Assembly: GCF_003584165.1 (NCBI RefSeq)
Contig: NZ_QXFJ01000023.1
Coordinates: 1-64,000 of the forward strand
Direction of reading: 5' to 3'
DNA length: 64,000 nt
Origin: Flagellimonas aequoris
GTDB taxonomy: Bacteria; Bacteroidota; Bacteroidia; Flavobacteriales; Flavobacteriaceae
Shown here: in pieces, positions 27,507 through 36,298 of the stretch
How the letters are laid out: the number at the start of each line of letters is the position of its first letter
How positions within the stretch are numbered: the first letter of the stretch is position 1
Translations under genes and position numbers: made by a program
The notes under the pieces: model-generated
Database searches by the model: none
Told to the model about the DNA's origin: nothing
The model's input: only the letters and a program-made list of their open reading frames with translations

Positions 27507-30005
27507 ATGATCAAAAAAAATCTACCTAAACTAATCGTATTGTTCCTATTATTGGGTTTCTACCAACCAGCGGAAGCCCAACTTTTCAAAAAGAAGAAAA
27601 AAGCAACCGAGGAAAAAAAGGAGTCGAAGCCCAAACCTGGTGAGATCCAACCTTATGATAAGGTCATCACCAAGGACGCCAAAACCGATGCCGGGCTTTT
27701 TAGCGTGCACACCGTGGACGACAAATATTACTATGAAATTCCGGATTCCCTTTTCAACAGGGAAATGTTGATGGTAAGCCGAATCTCCAAAACCGCTACC
27801 GGAATTGGTTTTGGTGGTGGCAAGATCAATACCCAAGTGCTCCGCTGGGAGAAAAAACCAAAACAGGTATTGCTTCGGGTAGCCTCCTATGAAAATGTGG
27901 CGGCTGATTCGCTGCCTATCCATGAAGCGGTGGTGAACTCCAACTTTGAGCCCGTACTGTACGCTTTTGAGATCAAGGCCTTCAATAAAAAGGATAGCCT
28001 GAACCCGGCAACGGTCATCGAGGTAGACCCTATGTTTACCAAAGATGTGAATGCCCTTGGCCTACCCGAAGGCATTCGTAAGAGATATAAGGTTACACGG
28101 TTGGACAGTGACCGTAGTTATATCGAATCCGTTAAAAGTTATCCGCTGAACATTGAAGCGCGCCATGTAAAGACCTATATTTCCAACGATCCACCCAGTA
28201 ATGAAAGTTTGGGTTCCATTTCTCTGGAAATCAACAATTCCATGATTTTGTTGCCCAAAGAACCCATGAAGCGTCGTTATTTTGACGAACGCGTAGGATG
28301 GTTTGCCAGAGGTCAAGTCGATTATGGTCTCGATGCCCAAGAGAGTAAGACCGTCACCTATTTGGACCGATGGAGGTTGGAAGTAAAGGACGAGGACATT
28401 GAAAAATTTAAGGCCGGGGAACTGGTAGAACCTAAAAAACCTATCATCTATTATGTAGACCGGGCCACCCCGAAAGAATGGGTACCTTTTATTAAACAAG
28501 GTATAGAAGATTGGCAAGTTGCCTTTGAGGCTGCCGGTTTTAAAAATGCTATCCTTGCCAAGGACCCTCCCACTCCTGAAGAAGACCCTGAATGGTCTCC
28601 TGAGGATGTACGATATTCTGTAGTACGCTATTTGGCTTCACCCATTCCAAATGCCAATGGGCCTCACGTGAGTGACCCTCGTAGTGGTGAGATTTTGGAA
28701 TCGGATATTAACTGGTACCACAATGTAATGAGCTTGCTACGTGGATGGTATTTTGTGCAGACAGCTGCCATTAATCCCGAAGCTCAAAAAACCCAGTTTA
28801 AAGAAGCAATCATGGGCCGTTTGATTCGTTTTGTATCTTCTCATGAAGTAGGTCACACCCTAGGTTTGCCCCACAATATGGGGAGTAGCGTTGCTTATCC
28901 TGTAGATTCATTGCGTTCCAAGGTCTTTACCCAAAAATATGGTACGGCACCATCCATTATGGACTATGCACGTTTCAACTATGTGGCCCAACCGGGCGAT
29001 GAAGGGGTTGCCTTAATGCCGAACATCGGTGTGTACGACAAGTATGCCATTAGTTGGGGATACCGTCCAATTTTGGACAAGACGGCCAAGGAAGAAAAAC
29101 CAATTTTGAACAGTTGGATCACTGAACATGCCGATGACCCCATGTACCGATTCGGACACCAACAAGTGGGCGACATACACGATCCAAGCTCACAAACCGA
29201 GGATTTGGGTGATGATGCCATCAAAGCCAGCTTATATGGTATCGCCAACTTAAAACGAATCATGCCCAACCTGATGGCCTGGACCACCGAAGATGGGGAA
29301 AATTATGCCGATTTGGAAACCATGTACGGACATGTAGTTTCCCAATTTGCAAGATACATGGGCCACGTGGCCAACAACATTGGCGGCGTATACGAATACC
29401 ATAAAACTGCCGATCAAGAAGGTGCCGTGTACACTCATGTGAGTAAGCAACATCAAAAAGATTGTATGAACTTCTTACAGGAGCAATTGTTTGCCACTCC
29501 CGAATGGATGATCGACCAAAACATCTTCAACAAAATTCAATACTCCGGTTCTGTGGAGCGTATTCGTGCTTTGCAAGAGCGTTACCTAAACACCATGTTG
29601 CAATTGGGTAAATTGGCCAGGGTCATCGAAAACGAAACTATCAATGGGGATAAAGCCTATGGTTTGTTGGAAATGATGAGAGACCTTCGCAGGGGTATCT
29701 GGTCCGAAACCCGAAGCGGTAAAACCATCGATACCTATAGAAGAAACCTTCAGAAAGCGCATATTGATCGTTTGGCCTATTTAATGACCGCCGATAACGA
29801 AGCAAAACTTCCAGATTTTGGGGGATACCGCAAGTCTACCGCTGTCAATAGTAGTCAGTCCGATATCCGTTCAGTGGCAAGGGCAGAACTCAATAATTTG
29901 AAAGGAGATATCCGATCTGGTCTATCCCGAATTTCAGATCCCATGAGCCGTTATCACCTTCAGGATGCCTTGGAGCGCATCGACATGATCTTAGATCCCA
30001 AATAG
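27507..30005 (+). CDS. secreted zinc metalloprotease (DUF5117/DUF4953 type)
   Basis: The 832-aa protein has a signal peptide (ending PAEA-QLF) and a Lys-rich segment, then a beta-rich N-terminal domain. The peptidase core near residue 446 has HEVGHTLGLPHN, which is the metzincin zinc site HExxHxxGxxHN, with a Met-turn in SIMDYARF near 487. The C-terminal third is helical. This arrangement matches the DUF5118-DUF5117-DUF4953 proteins of Bacteroidota, which are predicted zinc-dependent metalloproteases acting outside the cytoplasm. The substrate is unknown. It is followed by a strong terminator and stands alone. Confidence 0.9.
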   Translation: MIKKNLPKLIVLFLLLGFYQPAEAQLFKKKKKATEEKKESKPKPGEIQPYDKVITKDAKTDAGLFSVHTVDDKYYYEIPDSLFNREMLMVSRISKTATGIGFGGGKINTQVLRWEKKPKQVLLRVASYENVAADSLPIHEAVVNSNFEPVLYAFEIKAFNKKDSLNPATVIEVDPMFTKDVNALGLPEGIRKRYKVTRLDSDRSYIESVKSYPLNIEARHVKTYISNDPPSNESLGSISLEINNSMILLPKEPMKRRYFDERVGWFARGQVDYGLDAQESKTVTYLDRWRLEVKDEDIEKFKAGELVEPKKPIIYYVDRATPKEWVPFIKQGIEDWQVAFEAAGFKNAILAKDPPTPEEDPEWSPEDVRYSVVRYLASPIPNANGPHVSDPRSGEILESDINWYHNVMSLLRGWYFVQTAAINPEAQKTQFKEAIMGRLIRFVSSHEVGHTLGLPHNMGSSVAYPVDSLRSKVFTQKYGTAPSIMDYARFNYVAQPGDEGVALMPNIGVYDKYAISWGYRPILDKTAKEEKPILNSWITEHADDPMYRFGHQQVGDIHDPSSQTEDLGDDAIKASLYGIANLKRIMPNLMAWTTEDGENYADLETMYGHVVSQFARYMGHVANNIGGVYEYHKTADQEGAVYTHVSKQHQKDCMNFLQEQLFATPEWMIDQNIFNKIQYSGSVERIRALQERYLNTMLQLGKLARVIENETINGDKAYGLLEMMRDLRRGIWSETRSGKTIDTYRRNLQKAHIDRLAYLMTADNEAKLPDFGGYRKSTAVNSSQSDIRSVARAELNNLKGDIRSGLSRISDPMSRYHLQDALERIDMILDPK

Positions 30006-30033
30006 GGACATCCTCTTATAGGATTTTACTTTT

Positions 30034-30078
30034 ACAAGGTGTAACCGAGATATCTACTGGTTACACCTTGTTTTTTAA
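30034..30078 (+). terminator. terminator after the metalloprotease gene
   Basis: A 13-bp stem (ACAAGGTGTAACC and its complement) has a loop of about 12 nt and is followed by TTTTTT. It starts 29 nt after the stop codon. Confidence 0.9.
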
Positions 30079-30168
30079 CCCCTTCACATCTCTATAGGAT
30101 CATTTCGCAACATATCGTGGTGATTAAAATATGGTTTGATTATCTTAGTTATCCCAAATCTCAACATC

Positions 30169-30357
30169 ATGACCTACAAAATCAAGAGCCTCATCTATTT
30201 CTCCTGTTTTGTGCTGGCTTCCCTTATCTACTATGTGGTAGATCAGCACGATCAATTCCAAGAACAAATGGCAAACAAATCTTACGTGGAAGCGAACTTC
30301 CACGATGCCAATTCCTTGGAACAACCCAAAGAAGACCAAGAGGAAGTACAACCGTAA
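30169..30357 (+). CDS. small membrane-anchored protein of unknown function
   Basis: The 62-aa ORF starts at the ATG at 30169; the longer reading from 30136 lacks a coding look. An N-terminal hydrophobic helix (IKSLIYFSCFVLASLIYYVV) is followed by a polar tail rich in Gln, Glu and Asp. It may sit in the inner membrane with the tail in the periplasm or be a very short secreted peptide. Codon use fits the neighbours. I do not recognise a family, and it could be a chance ORF. Confidence 0.45.
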   Translation: MTYKIKSLIYFSCFVLASLIYYVVDQHDQFQEQMANKSYVEANFHDANSLEQPKEDQEEVQP

Positions 30358-30466
30358 ATCCTCCCAATCCCATTTATTGTTAAAAGCTTCATAATTGTTG
30401 TGTTAATGGTTAAACCAACGGGCATTGCCATTGTCCAAGGTTCAAAATCATTAAAAATTTAAGCAT

Positions 30467-30913
30467 ATGAAACGATTAGCAGTAGTATTGGTCCTGCTCG
30501 CCACTATAGGTGTAGCGGCCCAAAAAAATGAAGGTCCAAGAATGCCAAAAGGACCAAAAATGGACATGACGGCCGAGGAGATGGCCACTTTACAGACCAA
30601 ACACATGACTTTGGCCCTCGATTTGACCAAGGCACAACAAGACAAGGTGATGAAACTGAATTTGGAAGAAGCCCAGCTTAGAAAAGAAAAGTGGGCCGAG
30701 ATGAAGGCCTTGAAAGAAAGTGGTGAGTGGAAAAAACCCACATCAGAGGAAAAATTTGAAAGGGAAAATGCCCGATTGGACCAGCAAATTGCTTTCCAAG
30801 CCAAAATGAAAGAAGTATTGAACGATGAGCAATACCAATCTTGGAAAGATATGAGAAAACACAAAGCCATGCATGGCAAAAAGAAAATGCAGGAGAGAGG
30901 GAGAAGAGGATAG
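30467..30913 (+). CDS. Spy/CpxP-like periplasmic protein
   Basis: The 148-aa protein has a signal peptide (MKRLAVVLVLLATIGVAA-QKN) and is otherwise helical and highly charged, with many Lys, Glu and Met. The segment LDLTKAQQDKVMKLNLEEAQLR looks like the LTxxQ helix of the Spy/CpxP family, and NDEQYQSWKDMRK like its second copy. Such proteins act as ATP-independent periplasmic chaperones or metal-linked stress sensors. The basic C-terminus (KKKMQERGRRG) may be extended and disordered. Confidence 0.7.
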   Translation: MKRLAVVLVLLATIGVAAQKNEGPRMPKGPKMDMTAEEMATLQTKHMTLALDLTKAQQDKVMKLNLEEAQLRKEKWAEMKALKESGEWKKPTSEEKFERENARLDQQIAFQAKMKEVLNDEQYQSWKDMRKHKAMHGKKKMQERGRRG

Positions 30914-30930
30914 TGTTTTTTGTTGATTTT

Positions 30931-30963
30931 AAGAAGCCGCGCCTGCCATGGTCGCGGCTTCTT
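30931..30963 (+). terminator. terminator after the Spy-like gene
   Basis: An 11-bp stem AAGAAGCCGCG and its complement with an 11-nt loop is followed by TTTGTTTT. It lies between convergent genes, so it may also serve the GH3 gene that ends at 30980 on the other strand. Confidence 0.85.
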
Positions 30964-30979
30964 TTGTTTTAATCATCTT

Positions 30980-33283
30980 CTATTTGTAGTTCTTCACCCG
31001 GTCGTCATTAATCACACCACTCCAATTGAGCCCGTAGGCAAAATCATAGGCATTGCCTTCGGAGTCAATATAGGGTTCCATATCCCTGGGCACGTCCTCG
31101 AACTGGAGTTCCACTGTTTTCATATCCACTGGCATCTGGAACGGCAATAGTGCTGATGGTTCCACCTTGCCTGAAACCAAATCCATCAAAGCTTGATCCT
31201 GAACTCCCATTTGTACCAATATGGCCGAAGCATAGGGTTCAATCTCCGCAAAAACCATAGGTTTGGATACTCTCACAATTACCACGACAGGTTTTTCGCC
31301 GATTTTTTTCTTGGTGTCCTTCACCAAATCCATATCGGTGGTGTTGGAGGCCAAAAAGGTTTTTCCTTTGTAGGTTCGGTTGGTGAAATCTTCCATAGGA
31401 CTACCTCCTGCCAAGCTGCTATCCCTTGCATAGGTTGCGGTGTAGGTACCATATTGCAAACTGATGGGAACATATCCGTTGCCTCCTTTTTCAGTGTCCG
31501 AAACGTCATAACCCACTCCCCCGTTGGGATTTTCTATACCTACAAGGGCAAAATCGGCTTCATCTGGGTTTTCCACCACTTCAAAGTATTTGGCCACCAC
31601 CTCCATATTGAAGGGATAATCCAAACGTTCCGGAGTTTCCATTCCAAACCAATTACGACTGGGTGCCACATACCGTTTGGGCACAAAGACTTTTTTCTTG
31701 TCTTTCATAGGTAGGGCATTCCCTTGATTTTTTAACATGACCACAGACCGCAATTGTGCTTGGTAACCAGCCTCCATAAATTCGGGTTTGCCCACGGTTG
31801 CCTCGGTTTCGGGTACATCCAAATACGGATTTTCAAAAAGTCCGGTCCTAAAAATATTTTTTAGCAAACGCACTGCGGAAATTTCAAACCGCTTGCGCAT
31901 GTATTCCTCTCCATGTTCCTTCACCCCCATCTGATAGGCTTCGATCACGGGGTCCATATCATTGTTGCCACCAAACTGGTCACAACCTGCTTCAATGATC
32001 TTGTAGTGTCTTTCAGCAACACTTAGGTTCTCCACACCCCATGGTTTTCCTTCAAAAACATATACAGAACTCACATCACGGGTAATGGCCCAATCAGTAC
32101 ATACCACTCCATCATAGCCGTATTTTTCTCTCAATAAATTGGTTATCAAATATTTATTATAGGAATTACCTACACTTTCACCGTTTACGGTATCCCTTCC
32201 TGTGGAAATGGTATAGTACGGCATTACAGCGGAAGCCATTCCTGTTGCACCTTTCAGTTTAAAGGCCCCTTCGGTGAACGGTTTGAGATGGTCCTTTAAA
32301 TTATTTCCCGGATAAACCGCATAGGCTCCATAACCAAAATGGGCATCACGCCCTCCTTCTTCGGGACCACCCCCGGGCCAGTGTTTCACCATCGCATTTA
32401 CACTCTGATACCCCCAACCACCATCATCGGAAGATTGGAATCCATCCACATAGGCCCTGGCCATATCGGTGGCCAATTTCGGGTCCTCACCCATGGTTCC
32501 ATCAAAACGGGACCAACGGGGTTCCGTGGCCAAATCAATTTGGGGTGAAAGTGCCGTGGCAATACCCAGTGCGCGATATTCTCTGGATGCAATGTCCCCG
32601 AATTGTTGCATGAGTCCCGGATCAAAACTGGCCGCAATACCCAAACTACTAGGCCACATAGAAATGCGGCCACCCGCGCCGGCATTGAACTCGGCATAGG
32701 AATCACTGCCATGCCTTGGATCGGAGCTAGTATTGATTGGGATTCCCATACCTATTCCTTCCACAAAAGCCTGTGCGTTGTTGTTCCATTGTGCAGCAAC
32801 TCCGGGAGTCTGTACACTGGTGATCAGTACATGTCTGAGGTTATCATCCTTTAAAAATATTTTCTGAGCATCGGAAAGATCACTGGCCTTGGCGCCACTT
32901 TCTGCAAAGGGTTTTCCATTATAGGTCACAGGACCAAAAAAGCTGTTTCCTCCACCGGGAATCGATTGGTGGGCACTGTACAGCATAAGCCCCGCGATCT
33001 GCTCCACACTCATTTTGGAAGCCAGATCGGTTGCCCGTTCCTCTGCGGTAAGCCTCCAATCCTCATAGGGATCCAAGGTGCCATTTTTGTTCAGGTCCTT
33101 AAAGGCAAATCGGTCTACGGTCAAAATCTTTACTTCGGATTCAGGAGCATAACCCAGAGTGGCGCCATCCGTATTATCTACCAAGGTGTAGCCTTCCTTT
33201 TCAGCCTCCTTCCATTTGGGTCCACAGGCCACCACCAAAAAAGGTAAGGCAGCGGCCAAGAGGTATTTTGTTACTTTTTTCAT
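30980..33283 (-). CDS. glycoside hydrolase family 3 lipoprotein
   Basis: The 767-aa protein has a lipoprotein signal (MKKVTKYLLAAALPFLVVAC, Cys20). Near residues 60-76 an EF-hand-like loop reads FKDLNKNGTLDPYEDW and may bind calcium. The GH3 barrel follows, with KHWPGGG near residue 310 and the nucleophile Asp in GVVCTDWAITRD near 395. The C-terminal domain (about 500-767) is the alpha/beta sandwich. GH3 enzymes remove beta-linked glucose or related sugars from the non-reducing end. The glycan is not indicated, since no other carbohydrate genes are near. It is divergent from the SH3 protein gene. Confidence 0.93.
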   Translation of the reverse strand: MKKVTKYLLAAALPFLVVACGPKWKEAEKEGYTLVDNTDGATLGYAPESEVKILTVDRFAFKDLNKNGTLDPYEDWRLTAEERATDLASKMSVEQIAGLMLYSAHQSIPGGGNSFFGPVTYNGKPFAESGAKASDLSDAQKIFLKDDNLRHVLITSVQTPGVAAQWNNNAQAFVEGIGMGIPINTSSDPRHGSDSYAEFNAGAGGRISMWPSSLGIAASFDPGLMQQFGDIASREYRALGIATALSPQIDLATEPRWSRFDGTMGEDPKLATDMARAYVDGFQSSDDGGWGYQSVNAMVKHWPGGGPEEGGRDAHFGYGAYAVYPGNNLKDHLKPFTEGAFKLKGATGMASAVMPYYTISTGRDTVNGESVGNSYNKYLITNLLREKYGYDGVVCTDWAITRDVSSVYVFEGKPWGVENLSVAERHYKIIEAGCDQFGGNNDMDPVIEAYQMGVKEHGEEYMRKRFEISAVRLLKNIFRTGLFENPYLDVPETEATVGKPEFMEAGYQAQLRSVVMLKNQGNALPMKDKKKVFVPKRYVAPSRNWFGMETPERLDYPFNMEVVAKYFEVVENPDEADFALVGIENPNGGVGYDVSDTEKGGNGYVPISLQYGTYTATYARDSSLAGGSPMEDFTNRTYKGKTFLASNTTDMDLVKDTKKKIGEKPVVVIVRVSKPMVFAEIEPYASAILVQMGVQDQALMDLVSGKVEPSALLPFQMPVDMKTVELQFEDVPRDMEPYIDSEGNAYDFAYGLNWSGVINDDRVKNYK

Positions 33284-33437
33284 TTTAAGGTTTGTTAGTT
33301 AATTGTAGTTCAGAAATTAATCCATTGAATTTACGGAATGATGGTCGAGTACGGAAATCCTTTTTAGCAATTTCCGGCGTATATATTACAACTGCCCTAA
33401 GAACTGCCTAAATCTTAACCCTTAAAATCCAATAAAG

Positions 33438-34244
33438 ATGAAAGCACGTTTCTTGTTTACCGTTATAACCACCCTTTTTGTATTGACCACCAATTTTGCG
33501 CAAGAGAAATTGCATTGCCCACCTTCGGAATGTGAATTTCAACCGGGTGACCAGGCCTACGCCTTTGGACACAAGATCAAATTAAGGACCGAACCCAACA
33601 CTACCTCCTCGGTGCTGGAAGAACTGAAAATCGGGGAATGGGTCAAAATCCTTGAAAAAACACCGTTCTCGTGGCCTTATAAAGGATTCGACTCCCCGTT
33701 TTACAAAGTAAAATACAATGGCATGACAGGTTACATCCTTGGCGGGTTATTATCCGCGGAACGAAAAACCGTGGCCGGACAAAATTATTTTTTCGCCTAT
33801 TCGCGCGAAGGGGAGAATATTTTCTTGAATATAAGAACCGTGGTGCACGGCTCCTATATGGAAAAGAAGGTCTCCCTTAAAAATCCCCATTTTTCTATCA
33901 GGACCTTGGGTGACAAGGGTGTTCCCAACCTTGATGGGATTCTCTATATCGATTATCTGGCGGATGCATCCAATGATGAGGATGGCGGCATCTATCTGTT
34001 CCTCAACCATTTTAACCTATGTCAGGCCATTGAGCTTTCGCAAATTACCGATGCGGGGGTATACTATCATTCCGAAAAATTCATTTTTCCGGATGACAAA
34101 GGCGGAATTCCGAATAAGGTACTCTACAAAATGGAGAAGGGAAAAAACCTGGATGTGGCCACACAATGGCTCCAAACTTCTGTGGAAACCCGTATTTTGA
34201 CCTGGACCGATGGAACCCTTTCGCCAAATATTCGGGAAAAATGA
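33438..34244 (+). CDS. secreted SH3-domain protein
   Basis: The 268-aa protein has a signal peptide (ending TNFA-QEK). Residues about 35-110 form a bacterial SH3 domain: KIKLRTEPNTTSSVLEEL, then IGEWVKILEKT, then FYKVKYNGMTGYILGGLLS. These domains often bind cell-wall peptides. The C-terminal 150 residues contain no motif I recognise, with one Cys in HFNLCQAIEL. It probably acts in the periplasm or at the surface. It is alone on the plus strand, about 110 bp before satD, and is divergent from the GH3 gene. Confidence 0.75.
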   Translation: MKARFLFTVITTLFVLTTNFAQEKLHCPPSECEFQPGDQAYAFGHKIKLRTEPNTTSSVLEELKIGEWVKILEKTPFSWPYKGFDSPFYKVKYNGMTGYILGGLLSAERKTVAGQNYFFAYSREGENIFLNIRTVVHGSYMEKKVSLKNPHFSIRTLGDKGVPNLDGILYIDYLADASNDEDGGIYLFLNHFNLCQAIELSQITDAGVYYHSEKFIFPDDKGGIPNKVLYKMEKGKNLDVATQWLQTSVETRILTWTDGTLSPNIREK

Positions 34245-34282
34245 AGACTGCCATAAGGTTTGACCAATAATCTCGCAATTTT

Positions 34283-34356
34283 ATCGTTTATATAACCGAT
34301 ATTTTTATTTATCGTTTTTTTTACCGATATTTATATTAATCGTTTAATTAACCGAT
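34283..34356 (+). promoter_or_regulatory. three phased operator copies upstream of satD
   Basis: Three 18-bp imperfect palindromes of the form ATCGTTT-n4-AACCGAT lie at 34283-34300, 34311-34328 and 34339-34356. The copies start exactly 28 bp apart and are separated by 10-bp A/T spacers. The last ends 2 nt before the satD ATG. The half sites ATCG and CGAT are identical in every copy. This looks like an autoregulatory operator for the helix-turn-helix of SatD itself. Confidence 0.7.
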
Positions 34357-34358
34357 AT

Positions 34359-34958
34359 ATGACAGCGATTATCACTGGGGATATCATCAACTCCAAGGAC
34401 CATAAAACCAGCAAATGGTTGCCCTTATTAAAGCAAGCACTAAGCCGTTACGGCACTGAACCTTTGGCATGGGAAATTTACCGTGGCGATAGTTTTCAAT
34501 TGGAGACAAGCCCGGAACAGGCACTCGAAGCGGCCCTTTATATCAAGGCGCACCTTAAACAGATACGGCATTTGGATGTTCGTGTGGCTATCGGACTGGG
34601 AGAAAAGGATTATGTGGCCGAAAAGATTACCGAATCCAACGGTACGGCCTTTGTACGCTCAGGGGAATGCTTTGATGGTCTTAAAAAACAGACATTGGCC
34701 ATCAATTCCGATAACGAGGCATTTGATACCACCATGAACCTCATACTGCAATTGGCAACCTTGACCATGGACAATTGGCTACCGGCCACTGCAAAAATCG
34801 TTTGCACGGCCATGGAAAACCCTGAAGCCAACCAAAAGGAGATTGCCACCCTATTGGACAAATCGCAAAGTACCATCAGCGAGGCATTGATCCGTGCAGG
34901 ATTTGACGAAGTGCAAAAAATGATCCATTTTTACAGAACCCAACTCGCACAACTATGA
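34359..34958 (+). CDS. SatD family protein with C-terminal helix-turn-helix
   Basis: The 199-aa protein matches the SatD family: MTAIITGDIINSKDHKTS at the start, then YRGDSFQLE and VAIGLGEKDYVA. These features fit a nucleotide-cyclase-like fold without its catalytic residues, a resemblance I infer. Residues about 150-199 form a sigma-like helix-turn-helix (ANQKEIATLLDKSQSTISEAL). It probably senses a ligand and binds the three operators in front of its gene. It overlaps the DUF3307 gene by 4 nt, so the two are translated together. Confidence 0.85.
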   Translation: MTAIITGDIINSKDHKTSKWLPLLKQALSRYGTEPLAWEIYRGDSFQLETSPEQALEAALYIKAHLKQIRHLDVRVAIGLGEKDYVAEKITESNGTAFVRSGECFDGLKKQTLAINSDNEAFDTTMNLILQLATLTMDNWLPATAKIVCTAMENPEANQKEIATLLDKSQSTISEALIRAGFDEVQKMIHFYRTQLAQL

Positions 34959-35680
34959 CACTGTTAGCCCTAAAACTGATATTGGCCCATTTTATAGGGG
35001 ATTTTGTGCTGCAACCCGGTAAATGGGTAGAGGACAAGCTCCAAAAAAAGGGAAGATCCAAATACTTGTACTTTCACGTTGGAGTGCATTTGTTGCTGCT
35101 GTTGCTCTTTTTGCAGTTTCAACATTTGGGAGCCGTTGCCCTGATTGTGATCTCACACTATTTGATCGACCTGGGGAAACTGTCCCTTACCAATCCCAAA
35201 AACTATCGTTGGCTTTTTGTGGTGGACCAAGTGTTGCACCTTTTGGTCTTGGCCGCCATCCTGTACTGGATCGAACCCTTCCAGATTCCCTTCTCTGACC
35301 TGTTTCAAGAAAAGCATCTATTGTTGATTACCTTTTTGGTATTTGTGACCTATGTTTCCGGTATCATCATGCGGATGCTATTGGCCCCTTACATTGATGA
35401 AATCGCCAAGGATGACGAATCGGGTGAGGGTGGCTCATTAAAAAATGCCGGAACCTATATCGGTATGCTGGAACGCCTCTTTGTATTTGGATTTATTTTG
35501 ATGCAGCAATGGGCGGCCATTGGGCTACTCATCGCGGCCAAGTCTGTCTTCCGGTTCGGGGACCTTAATAAGGGAAAAAACCGAAAATTGACCGAATATG
35601 TCTTGATAGGTACCTTGCTCAGTTTTGGGCTGGCCATCCTTTCGGGGATGGGTTACGCCTATCTGGTCGGAAATCTCTGA
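34955..35680 (+). CDS. DUF3307 integral membrane protein
   Basis: The 241-aa protein has about six membrane segments. The DUF3307 motif is at the N-terminus: LILAHFIGDFVLQPGKWVEDK, with FHVGVHLLLLL and ISHYLIDLGKL following. The conserved His residues in these helices suggest metal or quinone contact, but no function is established. It is the second gene of the SatD operon (ATGA overlap), the pairing seen widely in Bacteroidota. The ATG at 34955 is the only start that keeps the motif. Confidence 0.9.
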   Translation: MTLLALKLILAHFIGDFVLQPGKWVEDKLQKKGRSKYLYFHVGVHLLLLLLFLQFQHLGAVALIVISHYLIDLGKLSLTNPKNYRWLFVVDQVLHLLVLAAILYWIEPFQIPFSDLFQEKHLLLITFLVFVTYVSGIIMRMLLAPYIDEIAKDDESGEGGSLKNAGTYIGMLERLFVFGFILMQQWAAIGLLIAAKSVFRFGDLNKGKNRKLTEYVLIGTLLSFGLAILSGMGYAYLVGNL

Positions 35681-35685
35681 TCCAA

Positions 35686-35710
35686 CAAAAAACCGTCCCC
35701 TAAGGGACGG
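35686..35710 (-). terminator. terminator of the DUF6607/FMN-binding transcript
   Basis: A stem CCGTCCC-(CTAA)-GGGACGG is followed on the minus strand by TTTTTTG. It lies about 33 nt after the stop codon of the FMN-binding gene and may also stop the SatD-DUF3307 transcript from the other side. Confidence 0.85.
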
Positions 35711-35743
35711 CTCTCACTGAAATAAATAATGGGCACTACTTAA

Positions 35744-36298
35744 TCATAAGATGTGCTGATCATTCAGCACCTTCATACTTTCCAATATATTGCTCACGGC
35801 CAAGGTCATGGACTTTGCCGAAATGGTGGCACCGGAAATACCATCGATGTCCTCTCCGTAAACAAGGGTTTCCCCTGATTTTTTCCCAATGAACTGCTTC
35901 AACCAACGTTGGCTGCCCACTTGTCGGCCATGATCTTCACGATAGATCAGGATCTTTGATTTTTTAACGGCCAGTTCCGGGGTGAACAATACCACATAGT
36001 CAAAAACATTTTTCAAACTAGGAGCCTCGCCCAAGTACACATATCCCACAGTCGATTCCCTTGTTTTGATCCTGAAAAGATTTTCGCCTCCCAATTCCGA
36101 AAGCGTTTTTTGGTTCAGGGCAGCATCCACAACAATTGGTTCCAAAGAAAAATCCTCCAACTCAAAAGTAGTCTGAACGGCATTATCCACTTTTTCCTGA
36201 AGCTTGGGGGAAATCTTGGGCATTTGGAAAGCTACAAGAAAAAAGGCCGTGCATAACACGGCCCCGCCAAGGGCCTTAAACCTATTTTCCCTCAGCAT
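35744..36298 (-). CDS. FMN-binding domain membrane protein
   Basis: The protein is 184 aa from the ATG at 36298 (MLRENRFKALGG); the longer ORF from 36409 overlaps the upstream gene in another frame. One N-terminal membrane helix (AVLCTAFFLVAFQM) anchors a periplasmic domain. The FMN-attachment motif is SGATIS in GEDIDGISGATISAKSMT near residue 153, where flavin is linked to Thr. Such proteins carry electrons across the inner membrane. It overlaps DUF6607 by 17 nt, so it belongs to the heme/iron locus and may reduce iron or heme. Confidence 0.88.
   Translation of the reverse strand: MLRENRFKALGGAVLCTAFFLVAFQMPKISPKLQEKVDNAVQTTFELEDFSLEPIVVDAALNQKTLSELGGENLFRIKTRESTVGYVYLGEAPSLKNVFDYVVLFTPELAVKKSKILIYREDHGRQVGSQRWLKQFIGKKSGETLVYGEDIDGISGATISAKSMTLAVSNILESMKVLNDQHIL

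Noticed and set aside
34283-34356. CRISPR-like array (three repeats with equal spacing)
   Set aside because: Repeats are 18-bp palindromes with 10-bp A/T spacers, only three copies, no cas genes, and placed at a promoter; an operator is a better reading.
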